Below are positions 7,625 through 15,158 of a stretch of 64,000 nt of DNA, piece after piece. The notes under the pieces are model-generated. The model ran no database searches and was not told the origin of the DNA. It saw nothing but the letters and a program-made list of their open reading frames with translations. Where the stretch lies: positions 310,001-374,000 of the forward strand of contig NZ_JAKLTM010000002.1 of assembly GCF_022012305.1 (NCBI RefSeq). The letters run 5' to 3'. The first letter of the stretch is position 1, and the number at the start of each line of letters is the position of its first letter. The stretch comes from Ramlibacter paludis (lineage in GTDB: Bacteria; Pseudomonadota; Gammaproteobacteria; Burkholderiales; Burkholderiaceae_C). A program made the position numbers and the translations under genes.

Positions 7625-9667
7625 TCAACGATCACCGGCCATCTTGTTGCGGCGGCGCATGCGGCTCGCGAACACCAGCAGGCCGACGAACAGGGCGACC
7701 AGCACGATCGGCAGCAGCCACCAGTAGCCACGCTCGAACAGCCCGGGACGCGCTTCCTTCATGATGCCCTGTCCGGACGGATCGCGGGTGTTGACTTCGG
7801 TGCGCAGGCCGTTGTTGCCCATGATGGCCAGGTTGCCGCCCGACAGGGCGATCGGCTTCTCCATGCTCGGCGGCGTGTCGCCCAGGGTGCGGTAGACCGC
7901 GCCGAGGTTGTCGCCCTTGCCGAAGACCTCGAGCACGCCGACGCGGTTCAGGCCGCGCACGTCGAGCAGCGGACGGTCCTTGGTGCCGGCCAGGTAGAGG
8001 CGGTCCTTCTCGGGCTTGATGCCGCTGTCGGCCACGTCCTTGGGCGTCACGTCCACGGCCAGGTAGGGACCGTCGACCTTGGGCTGCGAGCCGTCGGCGA
8101 CCGGCGTGAACTTGGCCTTCATCGGCGACAGGCCGGTGCTGGCAGCCAGGCGGATGACGCGCGGCAGCGTGGTCGCGGCGTTGCTCAGGTGCGATTGCGG
8201 GATCACCAGCGTGCCGCCGGCGGCGAACTTGGACATCAGGCCCGTGAAGTCGCTGTTCGGCTCGATGGTGTCCAGCAGCATGTGGCTGGAGGCCAGCACG
8301 GACACCGGGTACGGCTCGGGCGTCTCGCGGCAGCGGTCGCTGGCCAGCTGGCGGATGAAGGACACGCGGATCACGTTGCGGGTCTGCAGCGCGTAGCGCG
8401 GGATCGGGGCGACGATGCGCTCGCGCTTGCCGGTCGCTTCCATTTCCTTCGCGCCCAGCAGCACGTCGTTCATGAAGACGGAGACCACGGGCGGCGTGCG
8501 GGCCGCGCTCGGGGAGGCGGCGACGTCGATCACCAGCGTGCCGGGACCCTTGCCGTCGGCGGCGACGGAGCCGATGTCGAAGCTGGCGTTCCAGTCGGCA
8601 TGGGCCAGCACGTCGAAGCTCGCCGGGCGCGCGCCCAGGTACTTCAGCGACACGGCGCTGGAGTCGTTCTTCGGCTCGTCGATGGCGGCCACGGTCAGCG
8701 TGCTGCCCGCGGCGGCCTGCTGCCAGATCTGCGTGAACAGGCCGGCGGCCTGCGCGCCGGCGTCGGGCGCGACCAGGATCACCGGGCGGCCGTTCATGTT
8801 GGCCAGCTTGATTTCCTTGGAGGCCGTGGGCATCGGCGAACCGGGGCCGCCGATCACGATGTCAGGATCGTTGGAGCCGGGAGCAGCCGCGGGGGCGCCG
8901 GGCACGACCGGTGCGGGCGGCGCGGAACCGTCGGCGGTGCGGATGCGCGGGCGCTTGCCGGCACGCTCCAGGGCGACGCCGACACGCCAGGCTGCGTCAT
9001 AGGCTTCCGGCGAGAGCTTGTTGGAGGCGATCAGGATGTTCGGCGTGGCCGGCAGCGAGCTCCAGGCCGTGGCCAGGTCCTTGATGGCCGAGCCGTCGTA
9101 CTTGAAGACGAACCGGCTGGTCGGCTCGATGCGCAGGATGTTGCCTGGCGTGCGCGCGTCCGCGCAGGTGTTCTCGCGGGCGACGGCGGTGCGCCAGTCG
9201 ACGTTCAGGCGGACGAAGCCGCTGGGCCGCGGCTTGCCGTCCACGGGGATCGTGGCGCTCGCGTCGCCGCGGTCGCCGGTGAGGCCGTTGGCCACCACCG
9301 GGGCGCCGTCGATCGCGTAGATCAGCGTGGTGCGGCCGCCGTCGGCGCGCACGTAGCTGGCGTCCAGCTGCAGCTGCCCGCCCGAGAGGTCGATGCCCGG
9401 GGGCACCGGCAGGTAGATCTCCTTGACCGTGTCCGGATAACCCAGCACGACCGGCTCGGTGAAGCCGAGGTCGGCAAACGTCACCGTGCGCGGCACCCAC
9501 ACGCCGGCGTTCTCCGCCGGACGGAAGACGCTGGTCGTGGGCGGCGGCGCGTTCTGCGTCGTCACCTGGTCGGACGTGCGCAATTGGGTCGTCTGCGCCG
9601 GGCCCAGCGCCGGCAGTACGCTCAGTACCGCCAGCGCGGCGGCGCTCAGGACACGTTGGAGTTTCAT
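7625..9667 (-). CDS. BcsB-like periplasmic polysaccharide synthase subunit
   Basis: Predicted 680 aa: signal peptide (about 1-26, ending GPAQT), a long periplasmic beta-rich and carbohydrate-binding-like region, one C-terminal membrane helix (WWLLPIVLVALFVGLLVFA, about 650-668) and a basic cytoplasmic tail. This is the plan of BcsB, the membrane-anchored periplasmic partner of cellulose synthase BcsA. Segments such as FADLGFTEPVVLGYPDT and the repeated jelly-roll/flavodoxin-like modules fit that family. There is no BcsA or PilZ domain in the locus, so its catalytic partner must be the NfrB-like enzyme 26 bp downstream. The E. coli nfr genes have no BcsB, which makes this combination a hybrid. 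It probably guides the nascent polymer from the inner membrane toward the TPR protein. Confidence 0.72.
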   Translation of the reverse strand: MKLQRVLSAAALAVLSVLPALGPAQTTQLRTSDQVTTQNAPPPTTSVFRPAENAGVWVPRTVTFADLGFTEPVVLGYPDTVKEIYLPVPPGIDLSGGQLQLDASYVRADGGRTTLIYAIDGAPVVANGLTGDRGDASATIPVDGKPRPSGFVRLNVDWRTAVARENTCADARTPGNILRIEPTSRFVFKYDGSAIKDLATAWSSLPATPNILIASNKLSPEAYDAAWRVGVALERAGKRPRIRTADGSAPPAPVVPGAPAAAPGSNDPDIVIGGPGSPMPTASKEIKLANMNGRPVILVAPDAGAQAAGLFTQIWQQAAAGSTLTVAAIDEPKNDSSAVSLKYLGARPASFDVLAHADWNASFDIGSVAADGKGPGTLVIDVAASPSAARTPPVVSVFMNDVLLGAKEMEATGKRERIVAPIPRYALQTRNVIRVSFIRQLASDRCRETPEPYPVSVLASSHMLLDTIEPNSDFTGLMSKFAAGGTLVIPQSHLSNAATTLPRVIRLAASTGLSPMKAKFTPVADGSQPKVDGPYLAVDVTPKDVADSGIKPEKDRLYLAGTKDRPLLDVRGLNRVGVLEVFGKGDNLGAVYRTLGDTPPSMEKPIALSGGNLAIMGNNGLRTEVNTRDPSGQGIMKEARPGLFERGYWWLLPIVLVALFVGLLVFASRMRRRNKMAGDR

Positions 9668-9702
9668 GATTACCTCGTTGTGAATAGTTGGCCCGGCCCT
9701 GC

Positions 9703-11490
9703 TCAGCGCAGCGTGCTTGGGGCGACCCAGGTGAAGCCCAGCTGCGTGATCCCCTCGACCGTCTTCTTGAAATCCTCGAAGCCAGGCACGCCGAGTTCCG
9801 GTTCAAGCCAGAAGGGATGGAAGAAATACGATGCGAAGCCGTCGCGGACCGCCAGGGCGTACTTCGCGTTGGTCAGGATGTCGTCGGCCGTGTAGTTGTA
9901 GTTGGAGGTCGGGTCGATCGTGCTGATGTCGTATTCGATGTTGCCCAGGTTCTCGGGCAGCACGTACTGGCCGTAGTAGTCCTTGCGGATGATGTACGGG
10001 TAGAACTGGCCCACGCCGAAGTCCTTGGCCACCGGCGCGAAGAAGTTGGGCTTGTCGGCCGTGAAGTAGACGACGCGCTGGTAGGTGGTGGGGAACAGCA
10101 GCGGCGCCGATTTCGCGGTGAGCGCGGACGTGTGGTAGTGCGGCGCTTCCCAGGCCACCGGCGTCAGGCCGTTGGCGCGCAGGTCCTGCAGGCCGTTGTA
10201 GAGGCGGCCGAGCGCCCACTGCGCGGAGTCTTCCGGGAACGGCGCGTTGTCGACGATGTTCCAGAACTCGTAGTCGTCGCCGCTCACGCCGGTGTGCGGG
10301 TTGCGCATGGTGCCGTACTGGTGGGTGAAGCCGTGCATCACGATCTCGCCGCCGCGCTGGCGCGCATAGTCCAGCGCCTTCTTCAGGTTGGTCGCCTGCG
10401 ACAGGTTCACCTCCTGGCGGACGCCGCCGTTGTAGATGCCCAGCCCGTCGACGTAGCGCGGGATGGTGGCGATCGAGTACGGCACCTTCTTCGAAGACAG
10501 GTAATCGGACAGCGTCTTCATCGCCTGCACCGACACCATCGCGCCCACGTCTTCCAGCCGCACCAGGGCCTTGTGGCTCTCCGCGTGCTGGATGCCCAGC
10601 ATGTCGTGCAGCAGGTCGGTGAACACCAGGTAGCGGTCGCGCGGGCCGATGAAGCTGAAAGGCAGGTCGGCCACGTACCAGAAGTTGCCCGAGCGCGTGA
10701 CGTAGGGGGCGGTCTCGCCGGTCTTCGGGTTGGTGATGTTCACCAGCACCGTGGCCTTGGTCGCATCGGCCACCGCCGTCATGCCGATGTCCGGATCGGC
10801 GTTGACGAGGTTCTTGCCGCTGTCGTAGGCGTAGTACTTGACGAAGTCGAGGTTCTTGTACTTGACCGTGTCGAAGAAGCCGGGGTTGGCGTCGGTGGCC
10901 GAGGGCAAGCCGTTCAGGCCGCGCAGGCCGTTGAACTGGATGCCCTTGGTGGCGGTAAAGTTGTACGCCGCGTTGCCCGAGAGCTGCCACAGGTTGTACT
11001 TGAACCAGACGACCGTCTTGGTGGTGGCCATGGCGTCGGTGAGGAAGGCCGCGGGCACCGGGTTGTCGTAGAAGGCGCCCAGGTAGAAGGTGGCGTCGTA
11101 GCCGTTCACCTTGCCGGCGGTGTACTGCTGCACCGGCAGCATGTCGACCTGCGCGTCGAAGTGCCCGAGCAGGTTGCGCAGCATGATGGTGTAGGCGAAG
11201 CCCATCTTGTCCCAGGCCGTGCCGACCGGCGCGTCGTACAGCGCCAGCACCTTGGGCGCGGTGGTGGCCGTCGTGCCGCCGCCGCTGCCGGGCTTGCCCT
11301 TGTCCTTCTCGCCCTTGTCCTTTTCGGCCTTTTCCTTCAGGTCCTCGAGCTTGTCGCGGATCTGGTTGACCAGGTGGGAGAGCTTGTCCTTGTCGCCCTT
11401 GTCGCCCTTGTCGTCGGCGTGCGCGAGCGGCGCCGCGATGAATGCGGCACAGGCCAGCAGGGGCAGGAAGACACGTTGCAGCAGGTTCAT
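9703..11490 (-). CDS. Secreted polysaccharide deacetylase-like protein (DUF2334/NodB fold)
   Basis: Predicted 595 aa. The signal peptide (1-25, ending PLAHA|DD) is followed by a highly charged Lys/Asp/Glu linker (about 26-70). A Rossmann-like region (VLALYDAPVGTAWDKMG, DATFYLGAFYDNP) precedes the C-terminal deacetylase-like domain. That domain carries VRLEDVGAMVS, EIVMHGFTHQYG and WEAPHYHTS, which supply the Asp and H-x-x-x-H metal ligands of NodB-type enzymes. It belongs with DUF2334 proteins. In this locus it probably removes N-acetyl groups from the exported polymer in the periplasm, as PgaB does for PNAG. An alternative ATG at 11505 overlaps the upstream stop as ATGA and would add five residues (MRTGT). 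Confidence 0.72.
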   Translation of the reverse strand: MNLLQRVFLPLLACAAFIAAPLAHADDKGDKGDKDKLSHLVNQIRDKLEDLKEKAEKDKGEKDKGKPGSGGGTTATTAPKVLALYDAPVGTAWDKMGFAYTIMLRNLLGHFDAQVDMLPVQQYTAGKVNGYDATFYLGAFYDNPVPAAFLTDAMATTKTVVWFKYNLWQLSGNAAYNFTATKGIQFNGLRGLNGLPSATDANPGFFDTVKYKNLDFVKYYAYDSGKNLVNADPDIGMTAVADATKATVLVNITNPKTGETAPYVTRSGNFWYVADLPFSFIGPRDRYLVFTDLLHDMLGIQHAESHKALVRLEDVGAMVSVQAMKTLSDYLSSKKVPYSIATIPRYVDGLGIYNGGVRQEVNLSQATNLKKALDYARQRGGEIVMHGFTHQYGTMRNPHTGVSGDDYEFWNIVDNAPFPEDSAQWALGRLYNGLQDLRANGLTPVAWEAPHYHTSALTAKSAPLLFPTTYQRVVYFTADKPNFFAPVAKDFGVGQFYPYIIRKDYYGQYVLPENLGNIEYDISTIDPTSNYNYTADDILTNAKYALAVRDGFASYFFHPFWLEPELGVPGFEDFKKTVEGITQLGFTWVAPSTLR

Positions 11491-11501
11491 GGTGCCGGTT
11501 C

Positions 11502-11888
11502 TCATTTCTTGTCGGTGCCGTAGAACCAGCCGCTCGCGCCGCGGTCGGTCTTCTCGCGGGCGGGGCCCGTGCCCTTGCCGTCCTGGACCACGCCCGGCTT
11601 GCCGGCGCCCAGCGCGCCCGTGGCGGGCTGGCCGGCGCGCTGAGGCGCCACGGTGGCATTGACCGTCATCGGATAGATGCTGTCGTCGCGCGTGTAGTCG
11701 CGGCCATGGTGGAACTTGTTGTGGTGGGCGCGGATGGCGCGCTTGCGCTCCGGCTCGTTCATGCCCGGCTCGGGCCGCACCAGGTTCGAGCCCGGCGGCA
11801 GCGGTGGCGGGGTGACCTGGGCCAGGGCCGCCGTGGCGCTCCATGCGAGGGCGGCGCAAGCAACCAGCCGGGTGATGGGGGACTGCAT
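11502..11888 (-). CDS. Small secreted protein of the polysaccharide locus
   Basis: Predicted 128 aa with a signal peptide (MQSPITRLVACAALAWSATAALAQ) and a basic, Pro/Gly-rich, probably disordered mature part (HHNKFHHGRDYTRDDSIYP, GTGPAREKTDRGASGWFYG). No known domain is recognised. The ATG at 11888 has a GAGGAG ribosome site five bases upstream. The gene begins 16 bp after wecB and is followed directly by the deacetylase. The His- and Lys/Arg-rich composition might suit binding an acidic or metal-bearing glycan, but nothing in the sequence proves a function. Confidence 0.6.
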   Translation of the reverse strand: MQSPITRLVACAALAWSATAALAQVTPPPLPPGSNLVRPEPGMNEPERKRAIRAHHNKFHHGRDYTRDDSIYPMTVNATVAPQRAGQPATGALGAGKPGVVQDGKGTGPAREKTDRGASGWFYGTDKK

Positions 11889-11904
11889 CAAGACTGCTCC
11901 TCGT

Positions 11905-13029
11905 TCAGGCCGCTTCGGCGACCGCTTCTTCCTGGACCACCAGGCGTGCCATCACGGCCTGGGCGATGCGGCGGGACGCTTGCCCGTCGCCAAAGGGATT
12001 CGCGACCTTGCGCATGGCCTCGGCCGCGGGGCCGCCGGCGAGGACTTCGGTCGCTGCCGCCACGATCGCTTCGCGCCGGGGGCCGACCAGGCGGGCGCAG
12101 CCGGCTTCCACGGCCTCGGGCCGCTCGGTCTCGTGGCGCAGCACCAGCGTGGGCACGCCGAAGGTGGGGGCTTCTTCCTGCAGGCCGCCGGAGTCGGTGA
12201 GCAGCAGCGCGGCATTCACCAGCGCCTGCTGCATGCCCAGGTAATCCAGGGGCGCGACCAGCTTGACGTTGTCCAGGCCGGCCAGGATGCTGTGCGCGGG
12301 ACGCTGCACGACGGGGTTCAGGTGCACGGGGAACAGGATGCGGCGCTGCGGATTGGCGCGGGCGATGTCGGCCACGGCATGGAAGGTCTGCTCCATCTCG
12401 TCGCCCCAGTTCTCGCGGCGATGCGCCGTCACCAGGATGTGGCCGCCGGCGGCATCGCCCTCGCGGCGGATGCCGTTGTGCTCGCAGATCCACTGCTGCG
12501 CGTCGACCACCGTGTTGCCGGTGAGCGCGATCTTCTCGGGCGCGATGCCTTCGCGCAGCAGCGCCAGGCGGGCCCGCTCGGTGGGCGCCCAGTGCAGGTC
12601 GGTGATGCGGCTGATCATCTGGCGCAGGCCTTCCTCGGGGAAGGGCCGCTCCAGGTTGTAGGTGCGCAGGCCCGCTTCGACGTGGCCCACCGGCACGCGG
12701 CGGTAGAAGGCGGCGAGCGCGCCCAGGAAGGCGCTTTCGGTGTCGCCCTGCACGATGCACATGTCCCAGCGCTGGCGGGCCATGAGCGCGTCGAGCTGCG
12801 AGCGGCATTCGACGCTGAATTCCTCGAGGGAACTGCCCTTGCGCGCCAGTTGTTCGTCGGGGGTGATGCCGAAGCAGCGCAGCATGTCCGCGGCCATTTC
12901 GCCGTGCTGGCCGGTGTGGACCCACAGCACGCAGAGTTCCTCGTGCTGGCGCAGTGCGTGGTAGACGGGGGCCAGCTTGATGATTTCCGGCCGGGTGCCG
13001 CTGACGATGCCGACGATCTTCTTGTCCAA
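11905..13029 (-). CDS. wecB: UDP-N-acetylglucosamine 2-epimerase (non-hydrolysing)
   Basis: Predicted 374 aa, about the same as E. coli WecB (376). It interconverts UDP-GlcNAc and UDP-ManNAc in the cytoplasm. Signature motifs are SGTRPEIIKLAPVYHAL near the N-terminus, HTGQH, GDTES, PVGHVEAGLRTYNLERPFPE, ITDLHWAPTE, TGNTVVDA, VTAHRRENWG and LLTDSGGLQEEAPTFGVP (the uridine-binding region). The start is a TTG at 13029 with an AGGGAGG ribosome site; the protein already begins at the conserved beta-strand (KKIVGIVSGTRPE). It is first in the polysaccharide operon, so the NfrB-like polymerase probably uses UDP-ManNAc, as proposed for the E. coli NfrAB/WecB glycan. Confidence 0.93.
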   Translation of the reverse strand: MDKKIVGIVSGTRPEIIKLAPVYHALRQHEELCVLWVHTGQHGEMAADMLRCFGITPDEQLARKGSSLEEFSVECRSQLDALMARQRWDMCIVQGDTESAFLGALAAFYRRVPVGHVEAGLRTYNLERPFPEEGLRQMISRITDLHWAPTERARLALLREGIAPEKIALTGNTVVDAQQWICEHNGIRREGDAAGGHILVTAHRRENWGDEMEQTFHAVADIARANPQRRILFPVHLNPVVQRPAHSILAGLDNVKLVAPLDYLGMQQALVNAALLLTDSGGLQEEAPTFGVPTLVLRHETERPEAVEAGCARLVGPRREAIVAAATEVLAGGPAAEAMRKVANPFGDGQASRRIAQAVMARLVVQEEAVAEAA

Positions 13030-13205
13030 GGTGCCTCCCTTGTGGGGCCCTCCCAGGCCCCGGGTTACATCCGAGGGCGGCTGGTAACGTGGTTCTTACG
13101 CCGCCCTGCTGGTCTGCTTACACAGGGCGCACCATGTGTATCAAACTCGAACGGATGTTGGGTTTGTAAGGGGCGCGGGTTCGACAGTGGCACCCGCATT
13201 CCCGG

Positions 13206-13221
13206 GTAGGACGGTGCCTAC
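13206..13221. repeat. 16-bp interrupted palindrome GTAGGAC...GCCTAC, copy 2, upstream of wecB
   Basis: GGTAGG-N6-CCTACC (six-base arms if one flanking base on each side is counted) sits about 180 bp upstream of wecB in the 234-bp gap between wecB and the divergent hemerythrin-like gene. It is nearly the same as the element at 2266-2281 near the other end of the locus. It is a candidate operator for the polysaccharide operon. No convincing -35/-10 pair was found in this gap. Confidence 0.4.
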
Positions 13222-13263
13222 CGCCGAGGCAGCCATGTAATTCGAAGGACTAGCATTCGGTGC

Positions 13264-13770
13264 ATGACCACCTTCGCCGAACCCTTCGAAATGCTCTCCG
13301 CGTGCCACGAGCGGATCACGCGGATGCTCTCGTTGCTGGAACGTTTGCGCGCGCACCTGCGCACCCATGGCAACGACGCGCAGGCCCGGCAGGCCGCGCG
13401 CGACGTGATGCGCTACTTCGACCTCGCAGCGCCGCAGCATCACCTCGACGAGGAACTGCACGTGTTCCCGCCGATCCTGTCCCGGGGCGATCCCGCCCTG
13501 GTTGCCCTGGTACGGCGCCTGCAGCAGGACCACCGGGAGATGGAGGCGGGCTGGGCCGCGGCCCGGCCGGTGCTGGACGCCATTGCCCAGGGGGGGCCCG
13601 GCCAGCCGGACGCCGCCGGCGCCGCCACCCTGGACGCCTTCGCGGCCCTGCATGCAGACCACCTTGCTGCCGAGGAGGACCGGGTCTACCCGGCCGCGCA
13701 GGCCGGGCTGGAGCCCGGGGCGCTCGCCGCCATGACCTCCGAAATGATGAAGCGACGCGGAGTTTCGTGA
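13264..13770 (+). CDS. Hemerythrin-like (HHE) domain protein
   Basis: Predicted 168 aa, all-helical. Histidines are placed as in HHE proteins: CHERITRML (first helix), a PQHHLDEELHVFP segment (H-x-x-x-E type), QQDHREMEAGW, and DHLAAEEDRVYP (second H-x-x-x-E type). These supply the ligands for a di-iron centre. Such proteins bind O2 or NO or store iron in the cytoplasm. It is divergent from wecB and 96 bp upstream of the next gene on the same strand. It is unlike the shorter HHE protein at 44338-44745, which lacks part of the ligand set. Confidence 0.8.
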   Translation: MTTFAEPFEMLSACHERITRMLSLLERLRAHLRTHGNDAQARQAARDVMRYFDLAAPQHHLDEELHVFPPILSRGDPALVALVRRLQQDHREMEAGWAAARPVLDAIAQGGPGQPDAAGAATLDAFAALHADHLAAEEDRVYPAAQAGLEPGALAAMTSEMMKRRGVS

Positions 13771-13866
13771 AGCATTGGGCACCTGCGGGCCCCCGTTCGG
13801 GCAGTCGCTGCGCCATAACGGCCGGGCAATAGCACAATGTGACACTTTTCTCTACCCAGGTACACC

Positions 13867-14409
13867 TTGGACAACACCCTGCTGTTCTCACTGTCGCTCG
13901 CCGCCGGCGGCGGGGTGCTGGGCGGCCTGTGGTACCTGCGCAGCCGGATCGTCCGCCGCGTCATGCGCCGGCGCAATGCCGCCTACAAGCTGATGGACTG
14001 CCTGAAGGCCTACTCCGCCTGGATCGACTGGCACCGCGACGAGCCGCTGCTGCACCAGAGCCCGGAAGACCTGACCCTGCCCGCCGCCCTGGCCCAGGCC
14101 TGCCAGATCAAGGACGAATTCCTGCCGGAACTCTCGGGCCTGATGGTGAAGCTGCTGGAGACGCACCGCGAGCTGATGCAGTACTTCTGGGAAGAGAACA
14201 TCCTGCGCATGACGCAGTCCGCGCTGCGGCCCTACTACGCCGACCCGCGCTACCACCACCTCCGTGACCTGCAGGATGCGGCGCTGGACAGCCTGTTCAT
14301 GCGCAGCCGGCAGCTGATCGGCGAGGACGACCTGAACTGGTCGCGCACGCGCAGCGATTTCTCGTTTTCCAGCGGGATGGGGATGTCGCACCCCTCCACG
14401 CCGGGCTGA
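13867..14409 (+). CDS. Uncharacterised membrane-anchored protein
   Basis: Predicted 180 aa starting at a TTG (13867). The N-terminus is one hydrophobic helix with a Gly-rich turn (LLFSLSLAAGGGVLGGLWYL) followed by a strongly basic stretch (RSRIVRRVMRRRN), so the rest is probably cytoplasmic. The remainder is helical and charged (AYKLMDCLKAYSAWIDWHRD, LMVKLLETHRELMQYFWEEN), with a Ser-rich tail. No family is recognised. TTG was preferred because the next in-frame ATG would remove the whole membrane anchor. Confidence 0.55.
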   Translation: MDNTLLFSLSLAAGGGVLGGLWYLRSRIVRRVMRRRNAAYKLMDCLKAYSAWIDWHRDEPLLHQSPEDLTLPAALAQACQIKDEFLPELSGLMVKLLETHRELMQYFWEENILRMTQSALRPYYADPRYHHLRDLQDAALDSLFMRSRQLIGEDDLNWSRTRSDFSFSSGMGMSHPSTPG

Positions 14410-14413
14410 GGCT

Positions 14414-15055
14414 TCAGCCCCAGGGCAGCGCCGCGATCGCGGCCACCCAGGCGTCGTCGGTATCCCGCTCGCGCAGGCCCGACGCCAGGCCGGGCGCGCT
14501 CAGCAGGCGCATGCCGTCCCAATGCAGGCAGCGGTCGGGAGTCAGCAGCATCCAGGGCGCGGGGCGCTCTTGCCGGGTCAGCACGCCGCCCACGGTTTCG
14601 GTCACCAGGTGCGTGGGCTCGTACCACGCGGCATGCACGGTTGCGCCCTTCACCTGCAGCGGTCGGAACATCACCCGGTTGCGCATCTTCTGGATGTCGC
14701 GCCGCACCGACTGCGCCATCTGGCGCAGGTGCGCCAAGTCGGCGTCCTGCCGATCGTGTTTCAGTTCCGGTTCGTAGACCAGCCGCCAGAGCGAGCGATA
14801 CAGCAGGTCGAAGCGCTGCGGGTCGCGGTGCAGCACCACGAGCTCGCTCATGCGAACGAAGGATTGGGGAATGATCGCGCGCGCGGCGCGGCTGTGGATG
14901 GTGGCGCGGTCGTCTTCCACCGGCGCCTCGGAGACGTCACGGTCGTTGGCCGCGGTCCATTGCACCGTGTCGGGCGGAACCTGCTGCGCGAGCAGGCGCG
15001 TTGCCTCTCCGTGGAATCCGGCGATGTCGGTCTGGTGGGACAGCGGGACCTGCAA
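14414..15055 (-). CDS. DUF4130-type putative DNA repair protein
   Basis: Predicted 213 aa. Recognisable blocks are an N-terminal ETD-like region (HQTDIAGFHGEATRLLAQQVPP), VQWTAANDRD, IPQSFVRMSELVVLHRDPQRFDLLYRSLWRL, and a methyl-accepting or Zn-type-free C-terminal block (MRNRVMFRPL, VTETVGGVLTRQ, RPAPWMLLTPDR). These match the family (TIGR03915/DUF4130) found fused to, or next to, UdgX-type uracil-DNA glycosylases and a radical-SAM partner. Neither partner lies in this window. The start is a TTG at 15055 with GAGG seven bases upstream; a later ATG would cut off the conserved N-terminal region. It ends four bases after the convergent preceding gene. Confidence 0.65.
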   Translation of the reverse strand: MQVPLSHQTDIAGFHGEATRLLAQQVPPDTVQWTAANDRDVSEAPVEDDRATIHSRAARAIIPQSFVRMSELVVLHRDPQRFDLLYRSLWRLVYEPELKHDRQDADLAHLRQMAQSVRRDIQKMRNRVMFRPLQVKGATVHAAWYEPTHLVTETVGGVLTRQERPAPWMLLTPDRCLHWDGMRLLSAPGLASGLRERDTDDAWVAAIAALPWG

Positions 15056-15158
15056 GAGACAACCTCGGCGGATACGACGGGCGCATTTTGCCCCTTGCCG
15101 CGCGCGCGTGCCGCGCGACAGTGAACTTTCTTACCTTGGCAACGGTTGGCCCTGGCCC

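Noticed and set aside
5425..9667. A classical bcs cellulose operon
   Set aside because: A BcsB-like protein is present, but the synthase is NfrB-like with MshEN repeats and no PilZ domain, and no BcsZ or BcsA is found.
13030..13263. A clear sigma-70 promoter for the polysaccharide operon
   Set aside because: No -35/-10 pair with acceptable spacing could be defended by eye; only the palindrome is reported.
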